64,000 bases of DNA from Sphingobacterium lactis (GCF_011046555.1 NZ_CP049246.1:3658001-3722000); one strand, 5' to 3'. Positions 45,818 through 56,211 are shown, counted from the first letter of the stretch. Numbers and translations are program-made. The notes: generated by a model not told the origin, from the letters alone.

Positions 45818-46543
45818 ATGGAAATAAAGAATATACAAGCACACAACCTATTTGCCTATAGACGTTTGAGACGGGCCATTGGGTATTTGGGCTTCTTTCT
45901 GCCCATTGTCCTGGTATTGCTGTCCACGATATCCTTTTTCCAAACACGTATCCAACCTTCCATCAGCCATTATTACTACACCAATCTTCGGGAGATTTTC
46001 ACCGGAACACTATGTGCCGTAGGACTTTTTCTGATCTGTTACAAAGGAAATGGAAATCGATCGCTGTTCAGGAATGACAATGTCCTTACCAATATTGCAG
46101 GGTTCATGGCCTTTGGTGTTGCCTTTATTCCTACCGACCCCATTGCGGATACTTGCCTGCAATGTACCCTCATCAATTTCAGCCTCACGTGGTTGCATTA
46201 CGCCTTTGCAGCTGTACTGTTCAGCATATTTGCCCTCCTCTCCATTAATGTGTTTACCATCGGTCAACAACCCAATCCCACTATCCCGGTCAGCATGTTC
46301 AATGAAAATAGGATCTATAGGATCTGTGGATACGGCATAATCGTATGCATCATTTTGATCCCATTCAAGTTATTCAGCTATTCCACTTTGGTATTTGAGG
46401 CACTTGCCCTCTGGCTATTCGGTATTTCCTGGCTGATCAAGGGACGCGCCCTCGGTGATGAAGGTGAAATTGGCGAAAAGATATATCGGGAACACAACCC
46501 GAAGGATACGGAAGAGATGGTGGAGGACCAACTCAAAACTTAA
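45818..46543 (+). CDS. Six-helix membrane protein, unknown
   Basis: A 241-residue integral membrane protein: six hydrophobic segments, with two Cys in a periplasm-side loop region (ADTCLQCTLINF) and a basic RRLRR near the start. The C-terminus is acidic and soluble (GDEGEIGEKIYREHNPKDTEEM). Homologues are occasionally annotated as DUF998-like, which I cannot confirm. No partner gene. The ATG at 45818 gives the first basic residues ahead of helix 1. Confidence 0.7.
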   Translation: MEIKNIQAHNLFAYRRLRRAIGYLGFFLPIVLVLLSTISFFQTRIQPSISHYYYTNLREIFTGTLCAVGLFLICYKGNGNRSLFRNDNVLTNIAGFMAFGVAFIPTDPIADTCLQCTLINFSLTWLHYAFAAVLFSIFALLSINVFTIGQQPNPTIPVSMFNENRIYRICGYGIIVCIILIPFKLFSYSTLVFEALALWLFGISWLIKGRALGDEGEIGEKIYREHNPKDTEEMVEDQLKT

Positions 46544-46582
46544 TTCCTAGAAATCCAATCCTACTCAGCTTGATAGCAAAAA

Positions 46583-46649
46583 AGAAATCCTGATAGTCTT
46601 AGCGCAGTCCCAATGGTTGAAGACCGCCGCATAGCATATCAGGATTTCT
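46583..46649. repeat. 13-bp inverted repeat, 41-base spacer
   Basis: AGAAATCCTGATA (46583-46595) and its exact reverse complement (46637-46649) in the gap between convergent genes. Could be a long-loop bidirectional terminator or a regulatory dyad; no T run is present. Confidence 0.7.
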
Positions 46650-46709
46650 GTCTATTTTCAGGATGTTAAGACTGTTACTTGAACAGCTTTCATCCTATTT
46701 GTTCCATTC

Positions 46710-47216
46710 CTAGAAAGTATAGCGAACGGAGAAGCCCAAGCCTTCCACGATACGGAAACCTGTTTCTTCCAAAAAGTCAAAATAAGGCTTTGCATCCAAG
46801 CTCACAGCGATCGGTGCCGAAGGAATTTTATATTCCACACCCACGATACCGTCAATACTCAACCCCAAACCGGAGTGCTTATCGAATCGTTCACCTTGGG
46901 CATTGGTATGTGCTTTTCTGGTATATGAGCCAACACTACCACCAAAACCATAGAACCACGTGAAGTCATCGATCAATGGCCGATGCATTTCATATAATCC
47001 TACCAAACGGAACCTGCTCATTTCCGAGTTGCTCTGTATGCTCAAGATACCTTCCACAGCTTTATCCGGCGCCATGGTGTACCGGTAGGTTAAACCTGTT
47101 GCTGAGCCGAAACGCGCACCGAATGCATGCGGTGTCTGTAATTGGGCTTGTGCAGACTGACTTGTTACTAAAAATGTAAGGGCAAAAACAAATGCTAATT
47201 GTAAAACTTTTTTCAT
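46710..47216 (-). CDS. Small outer-membrane beta-barrel protein
   Basis: A 168-residue exported protein (signal ending SAQAQ) whose mature part is dominated by alternating hydrophobic strands (ATGLTYRYTM, RLVGLYEMH, WFYGFGGSVGSYT, IDGIVGVEYKI, GLGFSVRYTF), with a terminal aromatic residue, the usual OMP C-terminal signal. Consistent with an eight-stranded barrel of unknown function. Confidence 0.8.
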   Translation of the reverse strand: MKKVLQLAFVFALTFLVTSQSAQAQLQTPHAFGARFGSATGLTYRYTMAPDKAVEGILSIQSNSEMSRFRLVGLYEMHRPLIDDFTWFYGFGGSVGSYTRKAHTNAQGERFDKHSGLGLSIDGIVGVEYKIPSAPIAVSLDAKPYFDFLEETGFRIVEGLGFSVRYTF

Positions 47217-47400
47217 TGAAATGTGATTTCTAAACGTCCAAATGTACTATTTATTTCTAAACGTAAGAAACGTTAATTCGGTATAACAACAGTCAAAAAT
47301 TATTCTGCAAGCATAGTTTCTGAGCAAAAAATTTTATATTAGTAATGCCTAGCAATTAGGGTTAACCAATATATGTGAATTTTAAAAGCGGAGACAACAG

Positions 47401-49167
47401 ATGAATAACTTTAAGATATTATTTGACTTAATCAAGAATTACGAGAAGCAGTTTACAAAAGAAATTATGGTTGCCGGTCGATCGAAAGATGGATGGCGTA
47501 CCTTTTCCACAAACGAATTCGTTGACATAGTCAATAACCTGAGTAAGGGGCTAATCGCCAAGGGCATCAAAAAGGGCGACCGTATTGCCCTGATGTCCGG
47601 GAACAGGCCAGAGTGGAACTTCATAGATTTTGCCTGTAACCAATTGGGAGTGGCAACAGTTCCCTTGTATCCGACACTCTCCAATCAGGATTTAGTATTC
47701 ATCCTGGACAATGCGGAGGTGAAGATGCTTTTCGTCAGCAATGAGGAATTGGCAAAAAAGGCGGATAATGCCCTGAAGGAAAACAACATGAACCTAGAGG
47801 CCTACACCTTCGACGAAATTTCCGGCAGACCAAATTATCGGGAAGTAATGGATTTGGGGAAATCCCAAGATATCGATCTGGAAACCTTCCGTAGTGCGGT
47901 GCAGCCAGACGATCTACTGACGTTGATCTATACTTCCGGTACAACGGGCAAACCTAAAGGTGTTTTCCTATCCCACAAAAACATCATCTCCAATGTCGAA
48001 GCATCTAATCATCTGGTTACGGAAGAATTCCAGAAAGCACTAAGCTTTCTACCGCTATGCCATATCTTCGAGCGCATGGTGGTTTACCTATACCTATCCA
48101 GAGGTGTGCAGATTTATTATGCCGAGAACCTGGATAACATCGTTGTCGATATCAATGAAGTAAAACCTGACCTGTTCACGACCGTGCCACGCGTACTTGA
48201 AAAAGTTTACGACAAAGTGGTGGAAAAAGGAAAAAACCTGACAGGCATCAAGAAGTCCCTATTCTTTTGGGCGTTGGATCTTGGATTGCGTTATCAAGAA
48301 CCCCAGAAAAATTCCGGTATGTACAACTTCAAGTTGGGAATTGCACGGAAGCTGATCTTTTCGAAATGGAAAGAAGCATTGGGTGGCAACATCAAATTGA
48401 TCATCTCCGGTGGAGCAGCTTTACAGGAGCGTTTAGCGCGTGTATTCTGGGCAGCAGGCATCAAGGTATTGGAAGGTTACGGCCTGACCGAAACCTCCCC
48501 TGTAATTGCGGTGAATTCCTGGAAAGATGAAGACGTGAAGTTTGGAACCGTTGGCCGCGTATTGAACAACCTGGACGTGAAGATTGCCAGCGATGGCGAA
48601 ATCTTGGTGAAAGGACCGTCGATCACCAAAGGGTATTACAATAATGATGAAGCTACCAAAGAGGCCTTTACGGAAGATGGTTATTTCCATACCGGGGATA
48701 TTGGTGAACTGACACCGGATGGCTTCCTGCGCATTACGGACCGTAAAAAAGAAATGTTCAAGACAGCCGGTGGTAAATATGTCGCTCCACAGGTCATTGA
48801 AAATAAATTGATGGAGTCTACCTTGATCGCACAGGTGATGGTAATCGGTGAAAACCAGCGTTTTCCTGCCGCCCTTATTGTCCCTGCCTATGAGGAACTT
48901 GAAAAATATGCTAAGCATAAAGGCATCGCATTTAACGGAAAAGAAGATTTAATCGAAAAGCCGGAAATTTTGGCAAAATATGAGCAGGTAATTTCACAGG
49001 CAATGGCTAACTTTGGCCATTGGGAGCAGGTGAAGAAGTTTAAGTTACTGCCAAAAGAATGGTCGATTGATGCTGGTGAGCTAACGCCAAAATTAAGTCT
49101 TAAACGAAAAGTTATCCTGCAGAAAAACGAAGATATTGTAAAATCAATCTACGCAGAACAAGGGTAA
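47401..49167 (+). CDS. Long-chain acyl-CoA synthetase (AMP-forming)
   Basis: A 588-residue adenylate-forming enzyme that activates fatty acids to acyl-CoA. P-loop LIYTSGTTGKPKGV (near 178), GYGLTETSPV, the YFHTGDIG and DRKKEMFKTAGGKYV hinge region and a catalytic C-terminal Lys region (ELTPKLSLKRKVI). It resembles FadD/FACL-type ligases. It heads an operon: the next gene begins after three bases. Confidence 0.93.
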   Translation: MNNFKILFDLIKNYEKQFTKEIMVAGRSKDGWRTFSTNEFVDIVNNLSKGLIAKGIKKGDRIALMSGNRPEWNFIDFACNQLGVATVPLYPTLSNQDLVFILDNAEVKMLFVSNEELAKKADNALKENNMNLEAYTFDEISGRPNYREVMDLGKSQDIDLETFRSAVQPDDLLTLIYTSGTTGKPKGVFLSHKNIISNVEASNHLVTEEFQKALSFLPLCHIFERMVVYLYLSRGVQIYYAENLDNIVVDINEVKPDLFTTVPRVLEKVYDKVVEKGKNLTGIKKSLFFWALDLGLRYQEPQKNSGMYNFKLGIARKLIFSKWKEALGGNIKLIISGGAALQERLARVFWAAGIKVLEGYGLTETSPVIAVNSWKDEDVKFGTVGRVLNNLDVKIASDGEILVKGPSITKGYYNNDEATKEAFTEDGYFHTGDIGELTPDGFLRITDRKKEMFKTAGGKYVAPQVIENKLMESTLIAQVMVIGENQRFPAALIVPAYEELEKYAKHKGIAFNGKEDLIEKPEILAKYEQVISQAMANFGHWEQVKKFKLLPKEWSIDAGELTPKLSLKRKVILQKNEDIVKSIYAEQG

Positions 49168-49170
49168 CCT

Positions 49171-50154
49171 ATGCTAAAAACTATTTGGATCAAGATTAAG
49201 GAATTCTGGGGTTTATTATTTGATGCAGGAAATGCATTTGCGGATGACAATTGCATGAAGCTGAGTGCTTCCCTGGCCTATTACACCGTTTTTTCCATTG
49301 GTCCATTGTTGATGATCCTGACCTGGGCCTTGGGTTTCTTCTACGGCAGTGCCTTGGATGGAACCGATGGCGCCCGCGAGCAGGTCATCGATGAACTGAA
49401 CGATATCTTTGGCAAGGACATCGCAACCCTGTTGGAGTCTACAGTGCACAACCTTTCACTGGACAGCAAGTCCAATATCGGAATTATCGTCGGGGGTGCG
49501 ACGCTTGTCTTTACCTCGACGACAATCTTTGTCGATATCCAAAATTCCATCAATACCATCTGGAAAGTAAAACCTAAACCAAAAAAAGGCTGGCTAAAGA
49601 TTATCATCAACCGCTTGATTTCGTTCTCCATGATCTTGGGGTTGGTATTTCTGTTGATGGCTTCACTGGTCATCAGTAGCTTGATCGGGATTGTGACGGA
49701 CTACTTCAACCAATTTATGGAACAGTGGAATATCAGCATGATCGATTGGGTGAACACCGCCATTACGTTCCTGGTGATTTCATCGCTGTTCGGCATTATC
49801 TATGCTTTCCTGCCCGATGCCAAGGTTCGCTTTAAAGATATCCTTGGGGGCGCCCTTTTCACGGCATTACTCTTTATGTTGGGTAAATATGGGATCTCCC
49901 TCTACCTCTCGAAAAACGTAACGGCAAGTTCTTATGGCGCTGCAGGATCGATTATCATCCTGCTGGCCTGGGTATATTACTCTTCGGCAATTCTGTACTT
50001 TGGCGCCGAATTTACGAAGTCCTATGCCGTGAAGTACGGTAAGGGCATCCAACCGAGTTCCTATGCGGTATTGGTGAAGCAGACCGAAATGGAAATCGAC
50101 CCGGAAACCGGTATCCGCGAAATCGTGAAGCACCCCAACGATCCAGTCCAATAG
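49171..50154 (+). CDS. YihY/BrkB-family membrane protein
   Basis: A 327-residue inner-membrane protein with six helices typical of YihY/BrkB: CMKLSASLAYYTVFSIGPLL near the start, FTSTTIFVDIQNSINTIW, AFLPDAKVRFKDILGGALFTALLF and YGAAGSIIILLAWVYYSSAILYFGAEFT. Once annotated as ribonuclease BN, now viewed as a transporter-like family of unsettled function. Its stop overlaps the GTG start of the next gene. Confidence 0.92.
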   Translation: MLKTIWIKIKEFWGLLFDAGNAFADDNCMKLSASLAYYTVFSIGPLLMILTWALGFFYGSALDGTDGAREQVIDELNDIFGKDIATLLESTVHNLSLDSKSNIGIIVGGATLVFTSTTIFVDIQNSINTIWKVKPKPKKGWLKIIINRLISFSMILGLVFLLMASLVISSLIGIVTDYFNQFMEQWNISMIDWVNTAITFLVISSLFGIIYAFLPDAKVRFKDILGGALFTALLFMLGKYGISLYLSKNVTASSYGAAGSIIILLAWVYYSSAILYFGAEFTKSYAVKYGKGIQPSSYAVLVKQTEMEIDPETGIREIVKHPNDPVQ

Positions 50155-50993
50155 TGGAGGAAAACAAAAGTGTACAGTATATGTTGCTGGCAGGGCTTTT
50201 CTTTGCCCTGATGAATGTATGCGTAAAGTTTGTGGCCCACCTCCCTACGCTGGAAGTAGTTTTCTTCCGCTCCGTTATCAGCTTGGTCGCTACCTATGTC
50301 ATTCTCAAAAAGGATAAAATTCCTTTATTCGGAAACAACAAGAAACTCCTCATTTTCCGCGGAATTGCTGGCTGTCTCGGTCTAATCGGTTCCTTTTATA
50401 CCATCCAGCATATCCCGCTTGGCTCCGCTGTCACGATCAATTACCTCTCGCCATTATTTACAGCGATCTTGGGCATATTTGTCGTGAAACAAAAGGTTCG
50501 GCCCATTCAGTTCCTATTCTTTGCCCTGGCGCTTTCCGGAGTTTTGATGCTGAAAGGATTTGACAGTAGGATTTCGACTTTGGACCTGGTCATTGGTCTA
50601 TTGGCGGCACTCTTTGCGGCCATTGCCTACAACATCATCGCCAAATTGAAGACCTCAGAGCATCCCTTGGTCATTATCTTCTATTTCCCATTGGTTACCT
50701 TGCCCGTGGTCGGGATCTACTGCCTCTTCAATTGGCAGATGCCGCAGGGCTGGGATTGGTTCTACCTCCTACTCGTAGGCATCCTGACCCAATTGGCGCA
50801 ATATTACATGACCCTTTCCTATCAAAGAGCCAATCTTTCGAAGGTCGCCAGCTTAACCTATTTGGGTGTCGTTTATGCACTTGGCTTCGGCTATTTCCTT
50901 TTCGATGAGACCTATACCCTCTATTCCATCCTCGGCATCGTTTTAATCCTTATCGCCATCCTGCTCAATATGCGGGTAAAACCTGCGCGATAA
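50154..50993 (+). CDS. DMT-superfamily (EamA) transporter
   Basis: A 279-residue ten-helix protein starting with GTG that overlaps the preceding stop by one base (TAGTG), indicating translational coupling. EamA halves at about 7-135 and 150-275 (VVFFRSVISLVATYVIL, LGSAVTINYLSPLFTAILG; then QYYMTLSYQRANLSKVASLTY). Substrate unknown. Third gene of the ligase operon. Confidence 0.9.
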   Translation: MEENKSVQYMLLAGLFFALMNVCVKFVAHLPTLEVVFFRSVISLVATYVILKKDKIPLFGNNKKLLIFRGIAGCLGLIGSFYTIQHIPLGSAVTINYLSPLFTAILGIFVVKQKVRPIQFLFFALALSGVLMLKGFDSRISTLDLVIGLLAALFAAIAYNIIAKLKTSEHPLVIIFYFPLVTLPVVGIYCLFNWQMPQGWDWFYLLLVGILTQLAQYYMTLSYQRANLSKVASLTYLGVVYALGFGYFLFDETYTLYSILGIVLILIAILLNMRVKPAR

Positions 50994-51002
50994 GGACAAA
51001 AA

Positions 51003-51030
51003 AAGAGGTCAACCGTTGGGTTAACCTCTT
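51003..51030 (+). terminator. Terminator of the ligase operon
   Basis: Stem AAGAGGT(C)AACC / GGTT(A)ACCTCTT with one mismatch and a four-base loop; also downstream of the convergent surface protein gene. Confidence 0.85.
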
Positions 51031-51082
51031 GTATTGTTGGAAAAACATGGCGGAATACCCAGTGGGCATTCCTCATGACGCC

Positions 51083-53794
51083 TTATTTTACATCGTAATA
51101 GAAGACTTTTCTTCCCACATTGCCTTCCATATCATTTCCTTCTACGACCACTTTGTATTTTCCATTGCCATCACCGTTATAGAATTCCAAGTCAACCTGA
51201 CCTTTCTTGGTCACGCGGATTTCTGGATTCCAGTAGATGGTTGTTCGGTAATCGTTTGTGTTCTTCGATTCCGGGGTATTGTATTTTGGTTCGTAGAACT
51301 TGCGTTCCTTTACATATCCTAACGGATAGAAATCAATGACGTTGGACTTCGGCAACATGGCTTCAATCTGTGCAGCGGTCATCCGTGGTTGTTTCTTTTC
51401 CTTTTTGGTGATAATCGATACGACACCATCATTCTGATAGGTATTCCGTACGGTACCCAGATCGTCACGCAAGAAAATCTCAATTGCTTCGATATCGGCG
51501 ACCTGGATGGAATTGATAGCTGGTTCATCGATCGGCATACCGTTCAGGAAAAACTGAACCGGCACCCGGCTTCCCTGATTGTAGTTTCTGGTGACATAAT
51601 ATTTAAGGGTATTGATGTCGTAGGTAATTCCGGTAAGCATGGTATTCAAACACATGGACAAAACATTACAGCCGGCAAAACGTGTGCCTTCGATCCGATG
51701 TTCCGGCATGGAAAGCCCATTCAGTGCGGAGAAATCCTTACTGGTCTGTTTCTTTTCCACTGTACCGGTCACCACCACTTCCTCAATAAGGAAAGATGTT
51801 CTGAATTCCTTCTTGCTGTTATCCAGGTAGGCTTCCAGATTTTGATCGATATTTTGGATCGCAGCAGCCTTATTCGGGTTATTCTGATCGATCTCTGGGA
51901 AGTACGTTGGATCCAGGGTGATCACCAAACTGCGGAAATTATCATTACCACGTGCGTTCAAGGTTGCCTTAAGGGAATCTGTGAACACGAGGTTATCAAA
52001 AGTATAACGTCCTTGGTTATCGGTATATGCATCTTTTTTCACAGCTGCTCCTGGGATATTCAACAACAGCCCACCGTTCGGCTGGGTGCGACCTGTGTTC
52101 TGTCTGAGAACCCCAGAAATGGAAATTCCCTGCTCAGGCATGAACTTCACCTGTGGCAGCTTGCCCTGCACCAGGTCATTGTACACAAACCTGCGGAAAC
52201 CTTGGGTCATCATCAACGCATCTAGTGCCTCTACACGATTTTCATTCTTGGTATTGAAATAATAATTCGGTTTTTCGATATATCCCTTCAGGTCCGAGTT
52301 CAATAACATACTGCTCACGATACCGCGGTCATCGTCATCGTTATGTGGAATTTTCGATTCATCGATTACGGAAACCGAGAAGTTCGCTGGAATGCTATCC
52401 GTCCGCGGTGCAACATCCAACTTCATTTTAACAAGGTCCTTACGTCCATAGCTAGCTTTATCCGTAGCGACATTGATGGGCAATAAGGCCTGTGGTTGGA
52501 TGAATACCAAGCGTTCGGAAACTGGTGTTCCATCTGGTGTCATGAGTGTAATCTGCACGACCCCATTCGGCATATCCTTCAACGGGATTTTCACCGACAC
52601 GGCAGGGCTCTTAATGGAAGCCTGTGCAGCATAGATCAAATGGCCATTGAGCTGTCCAAAGACATAGTAGGGTTTGTTCTGAATCGTATTGAAATATTGG
52701 TCATTGGTCACCAATCCCAAGCTGATGAAATCGGCATCTTGGGAAACCGCCACCACGTTGATCTTATTATCGACAACGGCAGGCAGATCAACAGTCCTTT
52801 CCTGGCCATCGCCTAGGGTTACTACCGCCTTATAGGTTTCTCCAGCTTGCGGAATCATATTGAAGGATCCCATACCCATGCCGAAGTCCTCGAAGGTCGC
52901 AACTTCTTTTTTCTTGCTATCAATTATCTTACCTTTCACCCGTACGCTGGATCCATTGGAAGCCATGGCTTTGAAAGCTACTTTCTTACCCACTCCGGAG
53001 ATCAGATCTCCCCCTTCCGGGAAAAACTGAACATCCACATCCATATAGGCATTTGCCAATGGATATTGGCCAACCAAACTTCCTTCCCCTTCCAATTGCA
53101 CAACCAATCGACCTGACTTGAACTTCTCCCGTTCCTTGTTGGCTAAGTTGATCGTTACGCGGCCCATATCATCGGTTTCTGCTTTTCCTTTATCGAAAGC
53201 ATCCCAACCATCATTGGCCTGCCAATTTAATTTTCGGCGTCCCAAGAGCTTTCCTTCCCTATCGCGGAACTGCAGAGTCGCCTTTGTACGGTTTCCATCT
53301 TGCTGAAAGTTGATATTGGCGCCCAATTTTTTATTGATGGCATCCCCGATAGGTACCACCTTGTTATAAAAGTAGCCCATATCGAAGTTCATCATCCATT
53401 TCGTATAAGCACGGAATCGGTAGTTGTCCTGTCCGTAATACTGTGGATCTAGTACCAATTGCCCTTTTCCCGCGCCTTCCTTCAGCGGTATACGAAGCGT
53501 CTGGATAAGGGAATCCCGGCCATTGATCACATCGACATATGCCACTTTGCTGGGTTCGTAATTGAACAGATTCGTATTGAGATAGGTCTTGAACCACAGG
53601 GTGTCCCCTACGGCATAATAAGGTTTATCGAAATGTAGGTGAATTTTTTCTACCGGATAGACCGAAAAGTACTTTTGCACATTTTCAACAGCGGTATTTA
53701 TGGGAATTGTGGGCTTTTCCTGCCCTTGAACAGCACCGAATACGGAAAGTAAAATGCAGCATGCTAAAAAAATACGATTTACTGAACTCATCAA
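51083..53794 (-). CDS. MG2-like surface protein with carboxypeptidase-like and TonB-plug domains
   Basis: A 903-residue exported protein (signal ending FGAVQGQ). The N-terminus carries the MG2-like phrase EKIHLHFDKPYYAVGDTLWFK, known from large Bacteroidota surface proteins. Macroglobulin-like beta domains follow; a carboxypeptidase-regulatory-like repeat (GAAVKKDAYTDNQGRYTFDNL) near 600; and a plug-like part near 740-800 (YQNDGVVSIITKKE) resembling the TonB-dependent receptor plug. No barrel follows, so it is not a transporter by itself. Likely periplasmic or surface exposed, possibly helping an outer membrane receptor. Confidence 0.8.
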   Translation of the reverse strand: MMSSVNRIFLACCILLSVFGAVQGQEKPTIPINTAVENVQKYFSVYPVEKIHLHFDKPYYAVGDTLWFKTYLNTNLFNYEPSKVAYVDVINGRDSLIQTLRIPLKEGAGKGQLVLDPQYYGQDNYRFRAYTKWMMNFDMGYFYNKVVPIGDAINKKLGANINFQQDGNRTKATLQFRDREGKLLGRRKLNWQANDGWDAFDKGKAETDDMGRVTINLANKEREKFKSGRLVVQLEGEGSLVGQYPLANAYMDVDVQFFPEGGDLISGVGKKVAFKAMASNGSSVRVKGKIIDSKKKEVATFEDFGMGMGSFNMIPQAGETYKAVVTLGDGQERTVDLPAVVDNKINVVAVSQDADFISLGLVTNDQYFNTIQNKPYYVFGQLNGHLIYAAQASIKSPAVSVKIPLKDMPNGVVQITLMTPDGTPVSERLVFIQPQALLPINVATDKASYGRKDLVKMKLDVAPRTDSIPANFSVSVIDESKIPHNDDDDRGIVSSMLLNSDLKGYIEKPNYYFNTKNENRVEALDALMMTQGFRRFVYNDLVQGKLPQVKFMPEQGISISGVLRQNTGRTQPNGGLLLNIPGAAVKKDAYTDNQGRYTFDNLVFTDSLKATLNARGNDNFRSLVITLDPTYFPEIDQNNPNKAAAIQNIDQNLEAYLDNSKKEFRTSFLIEEVVVTGTVEKKQTSKDFSALNGLSMPEHRIEGTRFAGCNVLSMCLNTMLTGITYDINTLKYYVTRNYNQGSRVPVQFFLNGMPIDEPAINSIQVADIEAIEIFLRDDLGTVRNTYQNDGVVSIITKKEKKQPRMTAAQIEAMLPKSNVIDFYPLGYVKERKFYEPKYNTPESKNTNDYRTTIYWNPEIRVTKKGQVDLEFYNGDGNGKYKVVVEGNDMEGNVGRKVFYYDVK

Positions 53795-53871
53795 TATTTA
53801 GTTTTGAAAAAGCTAAATATATCGAATTTTTGCGAACAAGGGTAACCTCCCGCTAAATTTAACAGCTTGCC

Positions 53872-55341
53872 CTAGAGCAAAGGTGCTAAAAGTCGACAGA
53901 GCGAATCGACACCACGCTTCCAAGCTTTCCGTTTCCCCCAATCCTTGAAATAGATCTGCCTACTGCCCTGTTTGTCAATTTCGAACTGATCTTCCATCTT
54001 TTTACAGAAATCCCGGTTCGAGATAACAGCTTGCACCTCATAGTTGATATAGAAACTACGGAAATCCAGGTTTACGGTTCCTACATATGCGATCTTGCCA
54101 TCGATAATGGAAGTTTTGGCATGAAGGAATCCTTTTTCATATAGATATACATTCACACCGCGCTCCAACAGCGGTTTCAAGTAGGAATAGGTGGCGTGCT
54201 GCACGATCCAGGAGTCACCTTCGGCAGGGATCATAAGATCAACCTGCACACCTGCTGCAGCAGCGGTCTTCAATGCGGTTGCCAGTTCCTCGGAAGGAAT
54301 AAAGTACGGCGTACATAATTTAATTGATTCACTGGCCTCCCCGATACTAATCAATAGGGCTTCCATATTGAATGGCCCAACAGATCCCGGATCACTCGAC
54401 GCAAGTGCGACAGCACTCAGTTGATCGGTTACCTTAGGTGTTTCGCGCAGATAACCATCTGCTAGGTTGAACGATTCGCCATCGGTCTGGTTCCACGAAT
54501 TCCAGAAGCTGATCTGGAACATGGTCCCTACATTGCCGACAACTTTCACAGAGGTATCCCGCCAATAGAGCCCGAATTCATTTGGATTGATATAGCGGTC
54601 GGAAATATTGATGCCGCCGATATAACAGGTAAACCCATCGATTACGGCTATCTTTCGGTGGTTTCGGTAATTGCTATTGGCCAAAGAGGTAAATGTAACC
54701 GGTAGGAAGGCTTGGAACTGAATTTTCGAATCTTTCTTTTTCCGCATATAACGCACCAATTTCGGCGAACCAAAACTATCGACGATCAAGCGGACAATGA
54801 TCCCTTCACTCGCTTTTTTTTCCAATAGATCCAGCACCTTGGTACCAATGTTATCCAAGTCGAAAATATAGTACTCCAGATGGATGGAATGTTTTGCCTC
54901 TTCCAGGGATTGTAGGAACAGCGGGAACTTTTCCTCTCCATTCACCAATAAAGTTACTTCATTATTGAGTGTCGGCGTGGAAAGCTTCTCATTTTTTAAA
55001 TACGAATAAACGCGTGAAAGGTCACCAATCTTACTGTGGATATTCCGGATCGACCACTGCATAAGCGGTTCCAGGCGCTGAAATTCCTTTTTCAGGCGTA
55101 ACGTCTGCTCCTGATTGATGCGTTTCATCTTCTTTACCTTCGAGAATTTCTGACCAAAGAGGTAATAAAGGACTAGACCTAAAAATGGGATGAACACAAT
55201 GACCAAAACCCAGGATATGGTCTTGGTGGGGTTTCTATTTTCAATAAGAATGGTTAAGGCAACACCAATATACATGATGGACATGGGGATGTAGCCCCAT
55301 TGTTCAAGAAATTGAATTACTGGCTGAACGTATTCCTGCAT
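53872..55341 (-). CDS. cls: Cardiolipin synthase
   Basis: A 489-residue phospholipase-D-type enzyme that joins phosphatidylglycerols to cardiolipin. Two N-terminal transmembrane segments (about 18-60), then two PLD domains: NYRNHRKIAVIDG with an HxK motif and GFLHAKTSIIDGK with HxKxxxxD. Between them, YYIFDLDNIG, WRDTSVKV and LCTPYFIP are typical of Cls. Length equals that of Cls of E. coli and Bacillus. Monocistronic; separated from the oxidase operon by 175 bases in which I see nothing further. Confidence 0.95.
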   Translation of the reverse strand: MQEYVQPVIQFLEQWGYIPMSIMYIGVALTILIENRNPTKTISWVLVIVFIPFLGLVLYYLFGQKFSKVKKMKRINQEQTLRLKKEFQRLEPLMQWSIRNIHSKIGDLSRVYSYLKNEKLSTPTLNNEVTLLVNGEEKFPLFLQSLEEAKHSIHLEYYIFDLDNIGTKVLDLLEKKASEGIIVRLIVDSFGSPKLVRYMRKKKDSKIQFQAFLPVTFTSLANSNYRNHRKIAVIDGFTCYIGGINISDRYINPNEFGLYWRDTSVKVVGNVGTMFQISFWNSWNQTDGESFNLADGYLRETPKVTDQLSAVALASSDPGSVGPFNMEALLISIGEASESIKLCTPYFIPSEELATALKTAAAAGVQVDLMIPAEGDSWIVQHATYSYLKPLLERGVNVYLYEKGFLHAKTSIIDGKIAYVGTVNLDFRSFYINYEVQAVISNRDFCKKMEDQFEIDKQGSRQIYFKDWGKRKAWKRGVDSLCRLLAPLL

Positions 55342-55516
55342 AGTTTACGGATATTAAGCACAACAGTATTTTGCCATCTTTGTTTGTCCGGTGGCATAGG
55401 TTATTGTTCCTAACAGGCAAGATAGAAAAGAAATTAGAAATTAAAACCCCTCTCCCTATAATTTCTTAAAACCAAGTGTACTTGAACAGACGCTAAAATA
55501 AGGAGTAGAACAGGTT

Positions 55517-56209
55517 TTACGCGCAATTCATAGCGCCCTCGACATGGAGAAGCGGACTGAGGTAAGGAATATCGAGATTGGCCCCGCGAAGGATGAACCA
55601 GGCGCCCATAACAATAAATAGCACTGGGAGTACAGTGGCGAAGCCTTTTTTAAAGATTCGTTTGGGAAAATTTCCGGCGAACGAAAACACCAATAATAAC
55701 GGAAGCGTCCCTAGACCAAACAGAACCATAAACAGAAAGCTGTTGGTCATGGAATCGGCATTGACCGCAGAAGCAAGCGCCATATACACCATACCACAGG
55801 GCAACACCCCATTCAATACACCGGCCACAAAACTACCGCCAGGGCGGTATAGCCATTTCCCCATAAATTTGGCAAAGGGTTGGATGGCCTTGGTCTGGAA
55901 TGCGGCCAGTTGTGCGGATGATTTCCCGAACATATGGAAAAGACCAATAGCGAGCAGGATCATTCCGGTCACGAGGCTAAATCCCTGTTGCCAGCCCTGT
56001 ATCGCTGCTGTACTGCCTATCAGACCCAATAGTAGGCCCAGCAGCCCATACGTCAGGATCCTTCCCAATTGGTAGAGCAATTTATTGGCCGTCGTTTTCC
56101 AGGAGATGCCCTGCCCTGCCTGTACGGCGAGCAACAGGGGACCACACATCACCGCACAGTGAATGCTGCCCAAAAGGCCCATGAAAAATGCCAAGTAATG
56201 GTACGTCAT
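55517..56209 (-). CDS. SafE/TauE-type membrane protein of the cbb3 operon
   Basis: A 230-residue six-helix membrane protein. I use the ATG that begins MTYHYLAFFMGLLGSIHCAVMCGPLL: the HCAVMCGP motif is the signature of this subgroup (a metal-ligand-like Cys pair). Further conserved glycine-rich motifs GLLGLLLGLIG and GVLNGVLPCGMVYMAL. Members near cbb3 operons are thought to help copper delivery or oxidase assembly. Starts two bases after the FixH stop. Confidence 0.88.
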   Translation of the reverse strand: MTYHYLAFFMGLLGSIHCAVMCGPLLLAVQAGQGISWKTTANKLLYQLGRILTYGLLGLLLGLIGSTAAIQGWQQGFSLVTGMILLAIGLFHMFGKSSAQLAAFQTKAIQPFAKFMGKWLYRPGGSFVAGVLNGVLPCGMVYMALASAVNADSMTNSFLFMVLFGLGTLPLLLVFSFAGNFPKRIFKKGFATVLPVLFIVMGAWFILRGANLDIPYLSPLLHVEGAMNCA

Positions 56210-56211
56210 TG

